From Penicillus capitatus (lineage: Eukaryota; Chlorophyta): a stretch of 64,000 bases of DNA. The number at the start of each line of letters is the position of its first letter. The stretch's first letter is position 1. The stretch covers positions 930,001 to 994,000 of the forward strand of contig OZ287703.1 in the NCBI GenBank assembly GCA_965649825.1, read 5' to 3'. Under the pieces are notes generated by a model. That model was given only the letters and a program-made list of their open reading frames with translations, ran no database searches and was not told where the DNA came from. The translations under genes and the position numbers were made by a program. Positions 25,173-36,461 of this stretch are shown here, piece after piece.

Positions 25173-26517
25173 ATGCGTTGCCAGATCGACGACGTCGTCA
25201 TCCAGTCGCTCAAAATCGGCGCCGTCTTTCACGAACCTTTCCGCGCACATATCAACTCTCTCGACTTCCATCGCGAAGACGCCCTCCTGGTAACACCGAT
25301 TCCCCGTCTCCTGAGCCACGCGATATCGACCGTCAGGTCACGGCGAGCGACGACGATTGTCTTCAGCTGTTTGACACGCACAACGCTCGGCATCTCAAAT
25401 CGGTCTCCTCGCGAAAATACGGGTGTCGTTGTGTGACGTATACCCATCACCCGAACTGTGTGCTGGTGGGGTCGGCCAAAGGCAGTAACCATGCTGTGCG
25501 TTACCTGTCCCTTCATGACAACAGGTCATTGCTCACGTCACATCATACCTGAGCCTCCCTGTCTTTTCAGATGGCTGCGGTTCTTTGATGGTCACACCGA
25601 GAGGGTCTCGGCGATTTCGATGTCGCCCTCGAACGATAGCTTCCTCACAGCTTCCGATGATCAAACAGTGAACGCATGATGTGTGCGATCACGGTGAAGC
25701 GTAGAGTGAGATGTTAGATACGGTTGTGGGATTTGAGGGATCCGAACTGCAGTGCCGTCTTGCACAGTCCTGGCCTGCCCTGTTGCGCCTTCGATCAGCA
25801 AGGCCTGGTTTTCGGCATCTCCTCCGGTTGTGGCGTCATCAAGCTCTTTGATATCCGTAGCTACGCTCAAGGTCCTCCATCCATCTCACACTTCTCACAC
25901 ATTCCTCCTGTCACATCACAGGATCGTTCGCGACCTTTGCCATCGCCCAAGAGAACTGCGCCGTCGTGCCTTTCTCCTGTCTGAAATTCAGCTACGACGG
26001 TCAGAAGCTCATCGCCGTGAACGAAAACAACGTCTATGTGGTGGACGCTTTCGAAGGACACGTCCTGCTTAACGTCAGCACCGGTAGAAACACATCATCG
26101 CATAGGGACGATACAGATACCCACTGTCATTGTTAGAGACTCCACAAGGAGGCATCCCACTCGAGGCATCGTTCACTCCAGATGGACAGTAAGAAAGAGA
26201 GAATAGAAAAGAGATGTTTCTGTGTGGTGGTTGGTGACCAGGTACGTCATTGCCGCTTGCTACGATCGGAAGATCCGTATCTGGAATCTGGCACATGTCA
26301 GCAGTCGTCAAGATCCGTCTTCCAATGCTGCTGCTACGCCTTCGGCAGTGGTTGCCCTTGAGGGACACACAAGTGTGCCGTTTCCTACGAGCGTCCTAGC
26401 AACAAGTGTGAAATTTTTACAGGTGTACCCTCGTGTATTAAATGGGCACCATCAAAAGCTGTCATGGCTAGTGGCTGTCAGGCTCTGGCCCTGTGGATCC
26501 CCAGCTCTCCATCTTAG
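25173..26517 (+). CDS. WDR82: WDR82/Swd2 WD40 protein
   Basis: Eight exons (25173-25289, 25337-25524, 25571-25667, 25718-25871, 25922-26083, 26137-26188, 26242-26372, 26423-26517) join in frame to 331 residues; animal WDR82 has about 313. Introns are 46-53 nt. Family-specific motifs are clear: RYLSLHDN, FFDGHTERV, RLWDLRDPNC, a FATF block after the fourth intron, LEASFTPDGQ, and the C-terminal ALWIP just before the stop. WDR82/Swd2 is a beta-propeller subunit of Set1/COMPASS (H3K4 methylation) and of PP1-PNUTS or CPF-type transcription termination complexes in the nucleus. The start is at 25173 because the following residues match the WDR82 N-terminal helix in length and pattern. Head-to-head with the CBM20-mTERF gene, with starts 134 bp apart. 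Confidence 0.93.
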
Positions 26518-26884
26518 GCAAAGGGCCGAAGAGTGACATACATCACAAGCAGAAATCTTCAAATGGTTCACAGAGGATACGGTCATCATAAAATCATGAT
26601 TGTTTTTGAAATCACACTTTTCTAGCGAAACTGTTAACATGAGTGTTCTTATGATTTTATCATCAATCAATCAATCAATGAGCGAACGAACGAACGAAAG
26701 ATTTGCCTATTCGCGAAGATACAAAGCATTCCGTACAGATCACCTCTCGCGTGCGTCTAAACAATACCCTACCGCTTTGTGTAACCTTGTCCATAAAAGC
26801 TTAGTCCGTTCTGTCTCAACAAAAAATGAAAGGGGCTAGGGAGGGATTGGTTATTATGCAGGCAGGGAGGCTTGAGGGGTTATG
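26518..26884. other. Convergent intergenic region with a tetranucleotide repeat
   Basis: Between the 3' ends of WDR82 and the TBC gene. Contains an ATCA/GAAC-type microsatellite near 26662-26698 and a TCACACTTTT-TAGCGAAA element at 26612-26630 that resembles sequences in two nearby introns. No gene. Confidence 0.7.
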
Positions 26885-28776
26885 TCAGAGGCTGTTCTGC
26901 TGCTGTTGGTGGTGATGATACTCTTTTGTGTATACAGACAACGACTTGGAAACGCGGATGCTGCATGCAGCTTTTATGAATCCATCTGGCATTTTGGCCA
27001 GAATTGGAAACTGCTCTGAACTCAGTTGTTTTGAATTTGAGCTGAGAAGACCGAGGATGCCTTCCAAGGTCTGTCTAAGCAGTTGCTCTTCTGAGCTGCG
27101 TAGTAATGCTAATCCGACGCGGTAGATGATCTTCCACCCTTCAAATAGGAAAATATCCCAAACCTAAAAACAGTACTTTAGCGAAAAGAGTGAGAAAGAG
27201 TGAGATGACTCGGAGCAGGTGTTCAAAAGGTAGAGAATAGGCAAAGATCGTATTGAACCAATTAAAACAGAACATCGAAGGGTGGACGCCTTCGCGCTCA
27301 AAATGTTCCGCTAGTTTGGGAATGTCCTACACACACCACAGCGCACCACGCCATCATCAGTTAGGCTGCTTATGTACGCCTCCCGTTCTCCTTACTGCTT
27401 TAATGAGCCTCTCAAATTGAAAGAAATGTTGTTGGACGAGTGGGAATCCGTCTGTATATAGTCCTTCCATTGGGGGGTGGACCTGTCCCTTCATCAAGGC
27501 GACCAAAGTCCAGAAGGCATCTTCTTCACACATATAGAGAAGCAGCAGTCCTGCTATAAACCCCATTCCTTGTACATAACCCACCTGTCCGTCACATCAT
27601 CCATCTCTGTGAACGGCAGACGGGCAATGGATCGATCGACCTTTTTGTCGTAGACAGAGTAGGCTTTGAGCACGTTAAAGAGGGACCGCTGCCCGGGTCC
27701 CTGCTTTTGCTGGAAGTAGACATGACTGGGGTAAGTTCTGTTTAGATCACGCACAATTTCGAGCTCAATCTTCTCCATTCCTGTCTTGTAGAGCATGAGA
27801 TCGTGGTACACGCCCTCGTTTGCCAGTAATAGACTCCGGCCACCTTCAGCACAGCTTCCCATCACAAAGTACTGGAGATGCGTATGACTGTTGTTGCCTG
27901 AGAGCAGTTGCCACACAAGTCCTCTCAATGCATCTGGTATTCCTTTTCTTATTCGCCTCTTCACTTTGACAGGATGTTTATTGAGATATTCCTGCCAATC
28001 CACACCGCCCGCTCCGACCATATGGCGCCATTTCTTTAATCGTGTTTTCTCCTAAAGGCACACGGCACAGGCGATCGATGCGTGGCCACTCGAATAGATG
28101 TGCCCAGTGGATGTACTTTAACAGGATCGACGCCGCTGCCAGATTTGTGTTCCCCATCCCGTACAATAAAACCGTACTGATCGATCGTGATCGATTCATC
28201 GGGAATGGGACATGCCAGTTCTGCGATTTCTGCAGCTGCTGAAGGATGGAGTACGGAATCGTCGCTTCCAGCAGTCGATTCTGATGTAGCAGCAGACGAT
28301 GCTACACTCAATAAGTTATCTGCTTGAAAGACACGGGTAGGCGTTAAACTGGCAGAGGTATTCGAAGCAGAGCTCGGTGAGATATCCCAGGCACCCCACT
28401 CCATCTCGACAGGAGCTTGCGGAATACGGTAGCTTTGCAAAAAAGGCGGCGACGGCTGCTCTCTCGTATCAGCTTCATACCCTACTCCCGATCCTTGATG
28501 CTCATGATGATGGTGATGTTGTGGAGAAGAGGCTCGGTGGTGGCTCATTGATGAAGATCCGTCCCCATACCTACACTTCTCACGCATCACTCCTTTCGCT
28601 TTCGATCGCATCCGGGATACGGACGATTGGACTATGGACGGAGAATCGACTTCTCGTCGCAGAGTGGCACTTCTATCTAAGACACTTCTATCGGGTTCAG
28701 GGCTGCTTTCCGGTGTACTTTGCATCGTTTTCCACGGATGCGGTTCCCACCTGTCTCGCACATAACACTCATGCAT
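26885..28776 (-). CDS. TBC-domain Rab GTPase-activating protein
   Basis: Five exons (28776-28117, 28051-27641, 27584-27396, 27326-27210, 27163-26885) join in frame to 551 residues; introns are 65, 56, 69 and 46 nt. The first 200 residues are Ser/Pro/His-rich and probably disordered. The TBC domain starts around residue 240 (KWRHM, then RIRKGIPDALRG). It carries the catalytic arginine finger in RDLNRTYP, the GQRSLFNVLKAYSVYD block, the glutamine finger in GYVQGMGF, and later HPSMFCFNWF and WDIFLFEGW. These are the diagnostic TBC motifs A-C, so it should be an active GAP stimulating GTP hydrolysis by a Rab during vesicle traffic. It resembles the EVI5/RabGAP1/Gyp group in general; I cannot assign the Rab. 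The C-terminus is His/Gln-rich. The upstream end is uncertain because intron-like ends occur around 28570-28620. Confidence 0.9.
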
Positions 28777-29410
28777 CCATACATAGACTAGACGTCACGG
28801 TGACCTGTATGAGTGGGCGTAGCGTTCTCGCAGACCCGACCGTAGAGACGGACTGCGGCCAGAAGAGGAACGGACGTCGTTTGTCGGGAACAACGGGACC
28901 GTCTTGGATCTGCACAAACATACACTTACGTCTGCTAAAAGTTATTCCAAAGGCAATGAACATCGACACGATGACGGTCAAAAGACAAAAGGTCGCCGTC
29001 TCTTGATATCTCAGTCGCCGTCTTATCACCCAACAAGAACGACCCCCAGGCGAAGTGCCAGTGCTTTTCGCAGCGAGGAGTCGACGAAGCGTGACGTGGG
29101 TGTGTTCGTTCGGTGTGCTCACTTGAAGCTTTCGTTAAGCGATGCGGGGACCGCAAGAGTAGACAGTAAATAGAAGTCAGACATGGAGACTCCTCCACAT
29201 AGCCTTCGTCAAAAACACCGTTATAACGTCGTGGACGTCGCACAACCGACCGCTTCGGCGGACACGTCAGGTGTGTCGTCTTCGTCGTTTGGAACTGGGT
29301 GCGTGCAGAAATCCGCTACCGTCGCGACACAAATGGCACGATTCGCGAATTTTATGCAAAGAGGCGAACGAACGAACAGATTCATCGCCGTGTCGAACGA
29401 ACATACTCTT
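28777..29410 (-). other. Region between RRP9 and TBC genes, possible small membr. protein
   Basis: A minus-strand open frame ending at 28769 and reaching up to about 29122 includes one strongly hydrophobic segment (ATFCLLTVIVSMFIAFGITF, near 28940-29000) followed by basic residues. It could be a small single-pass membrane protein or a 5' exon of the TBC gene. A candidate start at about 29183 opens a second hydrophobic N-terminus (MSDFYLLSTLAVPASL). No family is recognised and the exon structure is unresolved. Confidence 0.3.
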
Positions 29411-31066
29411 TTAAGGCTCCATCGCGATGCGGTGGACGACGAGACCTTGACAAACGGAAGGGTCGTGTGTCCAGGAACCGAGACGCGGACGTCGACTGAG
29501 CGCACCGAAGAGCAAACGGCCGTCCGGGCTCAAGTGCAGCGACGTCACGAGACCTTTGGCACGGAGGCCAGCGCCTAATGCGGTTACCGTGCATAACCGT
29601 CCACGGACATCCCGCTCCGCTGCCCACAAACGCACACAGCCATTCGCTGCGCCACTCGCCTAGACCGCATACGTCGCGATTTTTTCGCAATCATCGAGGC
29701 TGCGCACAATGAGATCGGCTCCGTGTGTGGCGGCGAGAGATTGGACCCATCCCTGGTCGGGGTCGCGGCCGTGTGGGGAAGAAACGAGCGCCAACGGTTT
29801 TTTCTTGGCCGCGTTCCACAGCTGCAGACCATCGGCGGAACCAGAGACGAAGCACGTGCTGTTCAGCATCCGGCAGCAGTCGACGGTGAGACTGGGTGCA
29901 CGGAAAACGAGTTGGGAGTCTGTCCATGTCTTCCACATCCGGCAGCTACGGTCATTGCCCGACGTGACGATCTTGGGCACATGCATGGTATCGAGATCGA
30001 AAATCTCACTCTGATGGCCATATAGTGTATCCACATATCTCACACAATCTCACACTCTTGTGGAGGAAGGAATGTCGATCTCGCTTACCCCATGTCGTCG
30101 ACGCTCCAGATCTTGACGGTTCGATCGTAGGAGCAGCTAAAGAGCTTGTCGGTGCCGGTCTGGAAAACGACGCCCGATATGGCGGCGCGATGTCCGGAGA
30201 AGGAATGCACGCAAGTGTGTTGTCTGGTGTCAAAGAGATGGATATGGTGATCGCCACCAGCCACAGCTAGAAGATGGTGATCGTCTGCGATGGCCGAGGC
30301 CACCAAAGCACGCCGCGCAATACCATGACTGTGCGTTCGTATGGCCCAAGTCGCCGCCGTTCCGCTGGACGATGCCTGGAGCTTCGCAAAATCCCGCTCA
30401 AAGCGAATCTTCGTCCTGTGCGACGAAAGGCTTACATATGAAAGAGCGATAACTCGATCGGTGGGACCTGGATCCGGTTTCGATGTCATACAGTGCGATG
30501 CCACCGTTCTTGTCGACAAGATAGCAGTGCCGACTGTCGGAGGTAACAGAAATGCTCGTCGGTTCCCATCTGAGATCAGACGTCGGTCACATCACGTTCA
30601 GTGGTAGCGAAGCGACTTGGAAGCTGGATAAAAGTGATGCTCCTTCTGGACTTCGTTCGCCGAGATCCGCACGCGTGACGCAATTTCTTGCGAAGGAGCA
30701 TCGTCCTGCAAAGGAACATGTTGAGAAGAGCGGTATCGATTAGTGATGTGACGTCTTCTCCATCTTCAAGTCTCTTTGTCACGGCTTCGTCAGCTTCTTC
30801 GTCGCTTCCGTCGACCTCCGCCCGCACTCTCGCGAGATACGCCTTCGCTGAGATCACTCCTTTTCATATGGCAGTCGTACTCGAGACGTACACCTACCGA
30901 TTCTCAATTTCTTCTCTTCGACTGTCTCGTCCTCTGCCGCTTCCCCGTCGTCAGTCGTCACTTCTTTAGGCTCGCGTTCGAAGAAGGGATCGTCGTCGTC
31001 TTCACGCGTCTTCTTCGCACGGCCGCCGCTGCCGCGAGGCGGATCGTGGCGCTTCGTACCTCGCAT
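29411..31066 (-). CDS. RRP9: RRP9 / U3-55K, U3 snoRNP WD40 protein
   Basis: Seven exons (31066-30899, 30848-30753, 30705-30617, 30569-30468, 30415-30089, 30038-29708, 29659-29411) sum to 453 codons plus stop; human RRP9 has 475. Introns are 47-52 nt. The acidic N-terminus contains the family block EEKKLRIAKAYL, formed exactly across the first splice. The WD repeats include FTGHRAAISG-like and YVDTLYGHQ motifs and SDG/VSGSADG turns. The C-terminal repeat has CVRLW, then LHLSPDGRLL and the RRPRLGSW motif characteristic of RRP9. The protein binds the U3 snoRNA B/C motif in the nucleolus and is needed for early 18S pre-rRNA cleavage in the SSU processome. Divergent from the dolichol kinase gene. 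Two introns carry GATGTGAC or its complement. Confidence 0.93.
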
Positions 31067-31301
31067 TCTGATGATGTGACGTGTCTGTCACGATGCGGTC
31101 TCATGTCCCCGTTGCGGAGGTGGTAGTGACATGGACGACGTCTGCTGCGCTCGTCCTTTTCACTCCTGCACGGACGAACACTTCCAGAGCTCTCCTTTTC
31201 GCCGCCACCTGTCTTGTCGCCTTTCATGAAGCTTTTCTCAAACACAGTACTTAAGCAGCGATTCGTCGTTGCGTAGAGACACCTGCCCCACTTCATTCTA
31301 G
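31067..31301. promoter_or_regulatory. Divergent intergenic region between RRP9 and dolichol kinase
   Basis: About 235 bp lie between the RRP9 ATG (31066, minus) and the first exon I can support of the kinase (31302, plus), so this probably holds a bidirectional promoter and the kinase 5' end. GATGTGAC followed by GT is at 31073-31080, seven bases upstream of the RRP9 start. A plus ATG at 31131 may open a first kinase exon. No TATA box seen. Confidence 0.45.
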
Positions 31302-32740
31302 GCGGAATCGTGGGGCGACAGCCATCTGGCCTATCCCAAGGAGCATTTCTCATCCCATGGTTGCTCTTTTCATTTGAGGGGGAGACAGACAAAGAGAGTC
31401 TCTTTCTGAGTGCCCTCTGCGTAGGACTCCTGTTCAATTTCATCTCACTCGCTGTCACATCGTGGTGCGATCCCAAACCCGCACACTTCGGCCTGGGTAC
31501 CGGCCTCATGGGCTACCTGATGATCCTGGTTCTCTCTCTGACACAACTGAATGCGATTGTTACGTGGAAGAGGGCGATCGTATGGATGATGGGCGGCAGT
31601 GTGGCAGGAGTGATTCTCGAAATGCACTACTTGGCCGAGAGTTTCAGCCTGGGCGAGATGTTTGTTTGCGCCGAACTACTGTCAATGCTCCTGTGCAGTG
31701 GCGTCATAACACACCGCCCCCTGTCAGATGATTTCCTCACTCAAGATCCAGCTTCCGGGCAGCTTCTCTCATGGATCTGCATTGCCCTGTCTGCCACACT
31801 AGGCTTCTCCGTATTCTCATGTCTAGCAATTCGCCAGTGGACGGTCGACTGGCTGCAGAGCCTCGATGGCTTGACCTTTCAGAAAAGAAAACACCAATTA
31901 TGGTCACTCTTTGTACACGTCATGACTCTCTACTTTACACGATGGCTCATCACTCTTTTCCCAGATGCCGTTTCGACTCTCGTTTTCGCTCTGGGCTCTC
32001 GTCGGCGAAGATATCTCCTTCTGTATTGGGTGGCTGTTTTGAGTGGAGGTATCGGAATGGCAGAGATATTGAAGCGTCGGATGCAGACGATCGTCATGCG
32101 CAAGTGGTTTCATTTCGTGTCTCTGGCGCTCTTCCTGCCCAGTCACCTCATGGAACCCATTTTGCTGCAGATAGCTTTGGCAGTGGCACAGATGCTCTTC
32201 TTCTTTATCGAGGCTCTGCGTCTTGCCCGCATTCCTATCGTCTCCCTCAAAATCGATCAATTTCTCGCCAGCTTTACAGATCATCGAGACCATGGCCCTC
32301 TGATCATCTCACACTTCAGTTTACTGATTGGACTGGCCCTGCCGATCTGGATTTCTCCTGTGTGGGAACCTGACCCACAGCGATCTCAGCTTCTCTCGCT
32401 CTCTGGTCTCATATCTCTTGGCATTGGCGATGCCTTTGCCGCCATCATTGGCACCAGGTCTGTCTCCTTCTCTCTTGTACATCTCATTCATTTGAACGAC
32501 CTGTGCAGATTTGGATCACATCATTGGGTGAAGGGTCTTGACAAATCGATCGAAGGTTCCGTGGCGTGTTTTCTCACGATGGTGCTTGGATGGTTCTTTC
32601 TTTCGTTTTGGTGTCCGATCTCATTAGGTTCGTTGATCGTGCCATCCCTTATGGCCACCGTGTTCGAAGCCTGCAGTGCACAAAATGACAATCTCTTCTT
32701 ACCCCTTTACTACCTTACAATGATCAAACAGTTCACGTAG
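31302..32740 (+). CDS. Dolichol kinase (5' end unresolved)
   Basis: Multi-pass membrane protein of about 460 residues with the C-terminal CTP-dependent kinase domain of the SEC59/DOLK family. This enzyme phosphorylates dolichol in the ER, feeding N-glycosylation, GPI-anchor and mannosylation pathways. The domain is visible as KWFHF near 32105, LIISHFSLLIG near 32305, then SLGIGDAFAAIIGTR joined across a 51-nt intron (32458-32508) to FGSHHWVKGLDKSIEGS, matching the GD(A/T)-xAS-xxG and K-(T/S)-xEG motifs that bind CTP. At least ten hydrophobic segments precede and follow it. No in-frame ATG lies between the upstream stop near 31274 and the first transmembrane segment. A first exon must therefore be spliced in at the AG at 31301, perhaps from the ATG at 31131. 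Confidence 0.85.
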
Positions 32741-33223
32741 AACACGATCCGTCATCAAACAGAAGCGTCGCGTCACTGTCGTTGCGAAACAGAGGCGATC
32801 AAAAAGCGAAGAAAACGCAATGCAGCGTTGTTAGCGGATTCGATAGAGATCGCTACCCGCCGCGACTTGAAATCTTCGTCGTGTCTCGGGGCCGCCATCA
32901 CGCACGGGCTCTTTCGGAATGATGGTTCGAAATGGAAGGACGCTGACGGCGATGTCGAGCAATGCTGCGCGAGATGTCCATCGATCCGTTTCATCAACAC
33001 ATCCGCTTAAACGCTGCATGCACTCAGATTATCTGCATTTTCATCCTCTGTCTCCTCAGACCTCGCATAATACAGACAGCTAGTACTTCTTGATGTGTGG
33101 CATCGCGTGCTTAACGTCGATTTCGCCAAATCTGACGCTCGTCGTTGTCCTGGTAAAAAACGATCCGAGTCTTGTTGCCCACTGACGTTTACGTGCGACA
33201 GAAAAGGGAATCATAGGACGACC
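32741..33223. other. Convergent intergenic region, dolichol kinase / POT transporter
   Basis: A minus-strand ATG at 33019 opens 62 codons ending at 32831, and a plus-strand frame of similar length lies antisense (32828-33010). Neither has a recognisable domain, so either or neither may be real. Otherwise nothing is seen between the two convergent gene ends. Confidence 0.4.
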
Positions 33224-35239
33224 CTACAGCGGTGAGGCCGAAGGATGATCGATATCCTCAAGCGTTAATGGCTCGAGAATGCATTCCAGCTCCGTATCAT
33301 CATTTACGGCGGTCGTCATCACGTTTTTGTACTCGTATCGCATCGCCTCGTACACAAACCAGAAAAACACGAGGATCATCATGACTAGGAATACACACAT
33401 CACGTGAGAGGCGAGGAAAGCGCACGTGCAGGACGAACCGAGTATCACCAGATAGAACATATCCAGGTGCCCTTCATTGAGGTTGTCTGTGATCCATTGG
33501 TGTCCCATTGAACGGGTGATGGCATCGATGAGCAGCATAAAGAGACTGGAGAGATAGGCGGCCAGGGAGATGGCAGTAAGGTTCAATGCCGACATGACGC
33601 TCCTCATCGAATCGGGTGCCTAAAGATATCACGCCTTAGCGGCGTGTCGTTCTCTGGATCAGAAAACCTGGCTGTAGAAAAATTCAAGGAGTCCCACCGC
33701 CGCCATCACTTCGGTTATGCCACAGAGCGATTCGGGAAGAGCCAGCCAGAAGACGCTCATCCTCACCACCTCGACATCCTCTCCGTCCTGCTCGACAGTG
33801 TCGAATTGGCCTTCGGCGAAGAGATGCTTTCGAGATCTCTCGATCACGAAAGAGCTCAAAACAGATAACACGGCCAACAGGTACCCGACGCCAATACGCT
33901 GCAGAAGCGTTGGTGTGTACTGCAAACGCTTGCGCATGAAAGGAATCAATAAGCGATCGTAGATCGGCAAAAAAACGATAATGGAGCCCGTATTGAAGAT
34001 AACCAAAGAAGCAGATGGAAACTTGGTGTGGTGCCCAAACACATGCACATCCCTATTCATCTGCATCCCCTGAAGAATCCGTGCATCCATCTGGCTAAGT
34101 GACATCCTACGACAATACCACACAAAAAACGTGCACGATAGAGAACGTCACGCATTTGTAGGGGGCAACCAGAAAAACACGGCGGTGGCAAAGATGGGGA
34201 GCATTCGGCACACGAGCTTCGCTTCTTGCACATCTTGGCGCGAAGATTTTCCTGTAGGATGGCAGCTGGCCTGATGAACGCGTATTTATGATGAGAATAC
34301 CAGATGCTGTTGCACAGTCCAGCCAATGTGTGTGCTGCTGCTGGCGGTGATTCCTGGATCGCATCTCTTCCCCTGATGGTCTGTCCACGGCAGAATAGGA
34401 GAACCGTTTCGGCTGATCGCGCAGTGCTCTGCACACGGTGGCAAAGAATCGCACTACGGGCGATTCCGATGGCGGAATGCAACGATACAGCGATTTCCTC
34501 CAAAAAAACGTCAGAGCAGAGAGCAGCATCACCCCACCTGTCACATCAGTCTTGTGGTCATAAATACAGGGGAATCGACCTCTCACTTGCGAAGGCAAAG
34601 GAGATCCCCCACAGTCCCTGGTCTTGCATGTAGACCACCACCATTGCAGCCAAAAGTGCACCGATGTTAATAAAGACGTAAAACCAGTTGAAGAAAGATT
34701 TCTTCTCTGCTCGATCACGCTCTCTGCTGTCATCGAACTGATCGGCGCCGAAGGCAGAGACATTGGGTTTGATGCCTCCTGTCCCGACGGCTACCAAGAA
34801 GAGGCAGAAGACCAGAAGCATCCACTGCCAGGCATTGGCATGCGTTCCGTCGTCCACACGGATTCCGGGGAGTACAGCACTGATTGTCAGTAATACGAGA
34901 CCACAGAGGTAGATGAAAACTGAGGCGCATATGGTTCGATATCGGCCAAGATGCGCGTCGGCTATCCACCCACCCACCAAAGGAGAGAGATAGGAAAACC
35001 CGGTCGCAATGTTGCCGCCAGCGGCCGACGTCGATGCTGCAGCACCCAGTTTCTTGAAGTAATTTACCAAGTTCATCCGAATGCTATAGTAAGCCAAACG
35101 CTCGCCGAGCTCCGTTCCTAAATCGCTTGCTTCAACGCGAAAGCTTTTACTCGACGACAGTACCCAAAATAAACGAACACACCGTCAGGAGGACAGATTT
35201 CTCCTCATCTGTATCGTTCTTTCCTTCTGCGGACGACAT
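33224..35239 (-). CDS. POT/PTR-family proton-coupled peptide (or nitrate) transporter
   Basis: Six exons (35239-35164, 35117-34587, 34537-34301, 34251-34152, 34106-33668, 33619-33224) sum to exactly 592 codons plus stop. Introns are 45-49 nt. The protein has the typical 12-TM pattern of the POT/PTR (plant NPF) family: the proton-coupling ExxERxxYY motif as ELGERLAYY, formed just after the first splice; the GGWIADAHLGRYRTI signature; GTGGIKPNVSAFGADQF; and FNWFYVFINIGAL. The late motif FFYSQAPDSMRSVMSALNL is completed exactly across the last intron and is strikingly plant-like. It should import di/tripeptides or nitrate with protons at a membrane. The substrate cannot be predicted. The second intron has GATGTGAC directly before its AG. 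Confidence 0.93.
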
Positions 35240-36461
35240 TTCGATCAAAAGGCGAAAAGGCGAAAACCGTTACGTCATCGAGATGGTCGAACTGAGATAT
35301 AAAAGTGATGGTCGTTTGTTCTGGTGTCGGGAGTGCATGATACAGAAAGAATTCGATGAATGCTGAAACATAGATATTCGGCTGAGCGCGTTTGTAGGTA
35401 CAAGGATCATGGCGTCTTTCATATAAAAAGGACCTCTCAAAATTGAAATTTAACGATTCTTTGGAATCATTCGTGGACCGGAGAAATGACTTTTGGAAAA
35501 GCTGAACTGAAGAAATTCGTATTGTTGTCGAAGCTCGTGTCGACGAATACGCGCAAACGTGGATGATTTCGCGCTAGTAGCAGGTAGAAGGTGGATATCG
35601 GCTGATAACAAGGTACCAAAAAGGCTGAATGAAAACACGTTTCCGCGTACTTTTACCATCTTGTATCCGAACCCCAAAAAGCGCTTTTTGTATAGGAAAC
35701 TTGAACACTCTGATTGCGATCGCAAGAAACAACACTCTCTCTATATGTGAACTACTATTACCATTCCTAGCTAAGTGCTTGCCATTTGCTTTGCATTTCG
35801 TGTTTTACGTGGAAAGCGGGATTTGTGTGTTGTTCGAAACGGATGAAAATTTTATTCATTTGAGTGTGTCCTTGTTGTCTGTCAGAGAGAAATATGTAAT
35901 GGAGAGACGCAAAGGTAGATCTATCGTCTTTTGTGTCTTCTCGCACATGCAGCAGAGCAGACTCCGCACACGATTGGCGGAGTCTCATCGAATCAATTTT
36001 AAGACAAAACCAACATCGCAGCGAGGAGACTGCTGTTTGAAGGACAAAGATGGAAAAATGAACATTTTCTGAATATCAAAGATCTGTCCAGGTCGACTCG
36101 CATGCCAAACACAGCCGGTTATCGTCACGATTCTGTGAAGAATCTAGGAACTGTAAGTGAGCGAAACGGTGAACGTCGTTACGGTTCGTTTTAATGTTTC
36201 TGTTCTTTTATTTCATCTAGGGAACAAACAGATTCGTCAAACGAACCGCAACGATGTTCGCCGTTTCGATGATGATGATTCTTGGATCTCACCGAACCGC
36301 TAGGACTTCTCGCATCCAGAGTATGTCGACGTCACAGAGGATTTCTGGTAATGTGCCATCTCGTTGTGCAGGTTGCGGCCGACAGATCCGCGGCGCACGC
36401 TTCACGTTCTGTCTAGTGCACGCCATATGCCGCAAGGTCGCCAATACGGCACTGAACTTCG
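35240..36461. other. Intergenic region, possibly with 5' exons of the next gene
   Basis: 35240-36090 is AT-rich; its longest frame (35629-36072, plus) has no ATG context or domain that convinces me. From 36102 an ATG-led stretch ends at a good donor (GTAAGT, 36153) and an acceptor at 36221. The frame then runs to 36493 and contains CAGCGRQIRG with a later Cys pair. These could be upstream exons of the gene annotated at 36462 or a separate short gene. Confidence 0.4.

Noticed and set aside
26662-26698. Candidate short direct-repeat array
   Set aside because: Simple ATCA and GAAC tetranucleotide runs, not a spaced repeat array.
28904-28924. Apparent 20-nt intron with perfect GTAAGT donor on the minus strand
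   Set aside because: Too short for normal splicing, and removing it does not improve the reading frame.
29183-29578. 131-codon plus-strand frame
   Set aside because: Overlaps the RRP9 3' end and its flank in antisense; Arg/Thr-rich and without domain.
35629-36072. 147-codon plus-strand frame
   Set aside because: AT-rich, Cys/Phe-rich composition and no recognisable pattern; likely chance.
36357-36380. Possible 24-nt intron (GTAATG...TGCAG)
   Set aside because: Far shorter than all solved introns and a multiple of three, so the frame is open either way; no need to invoke it.
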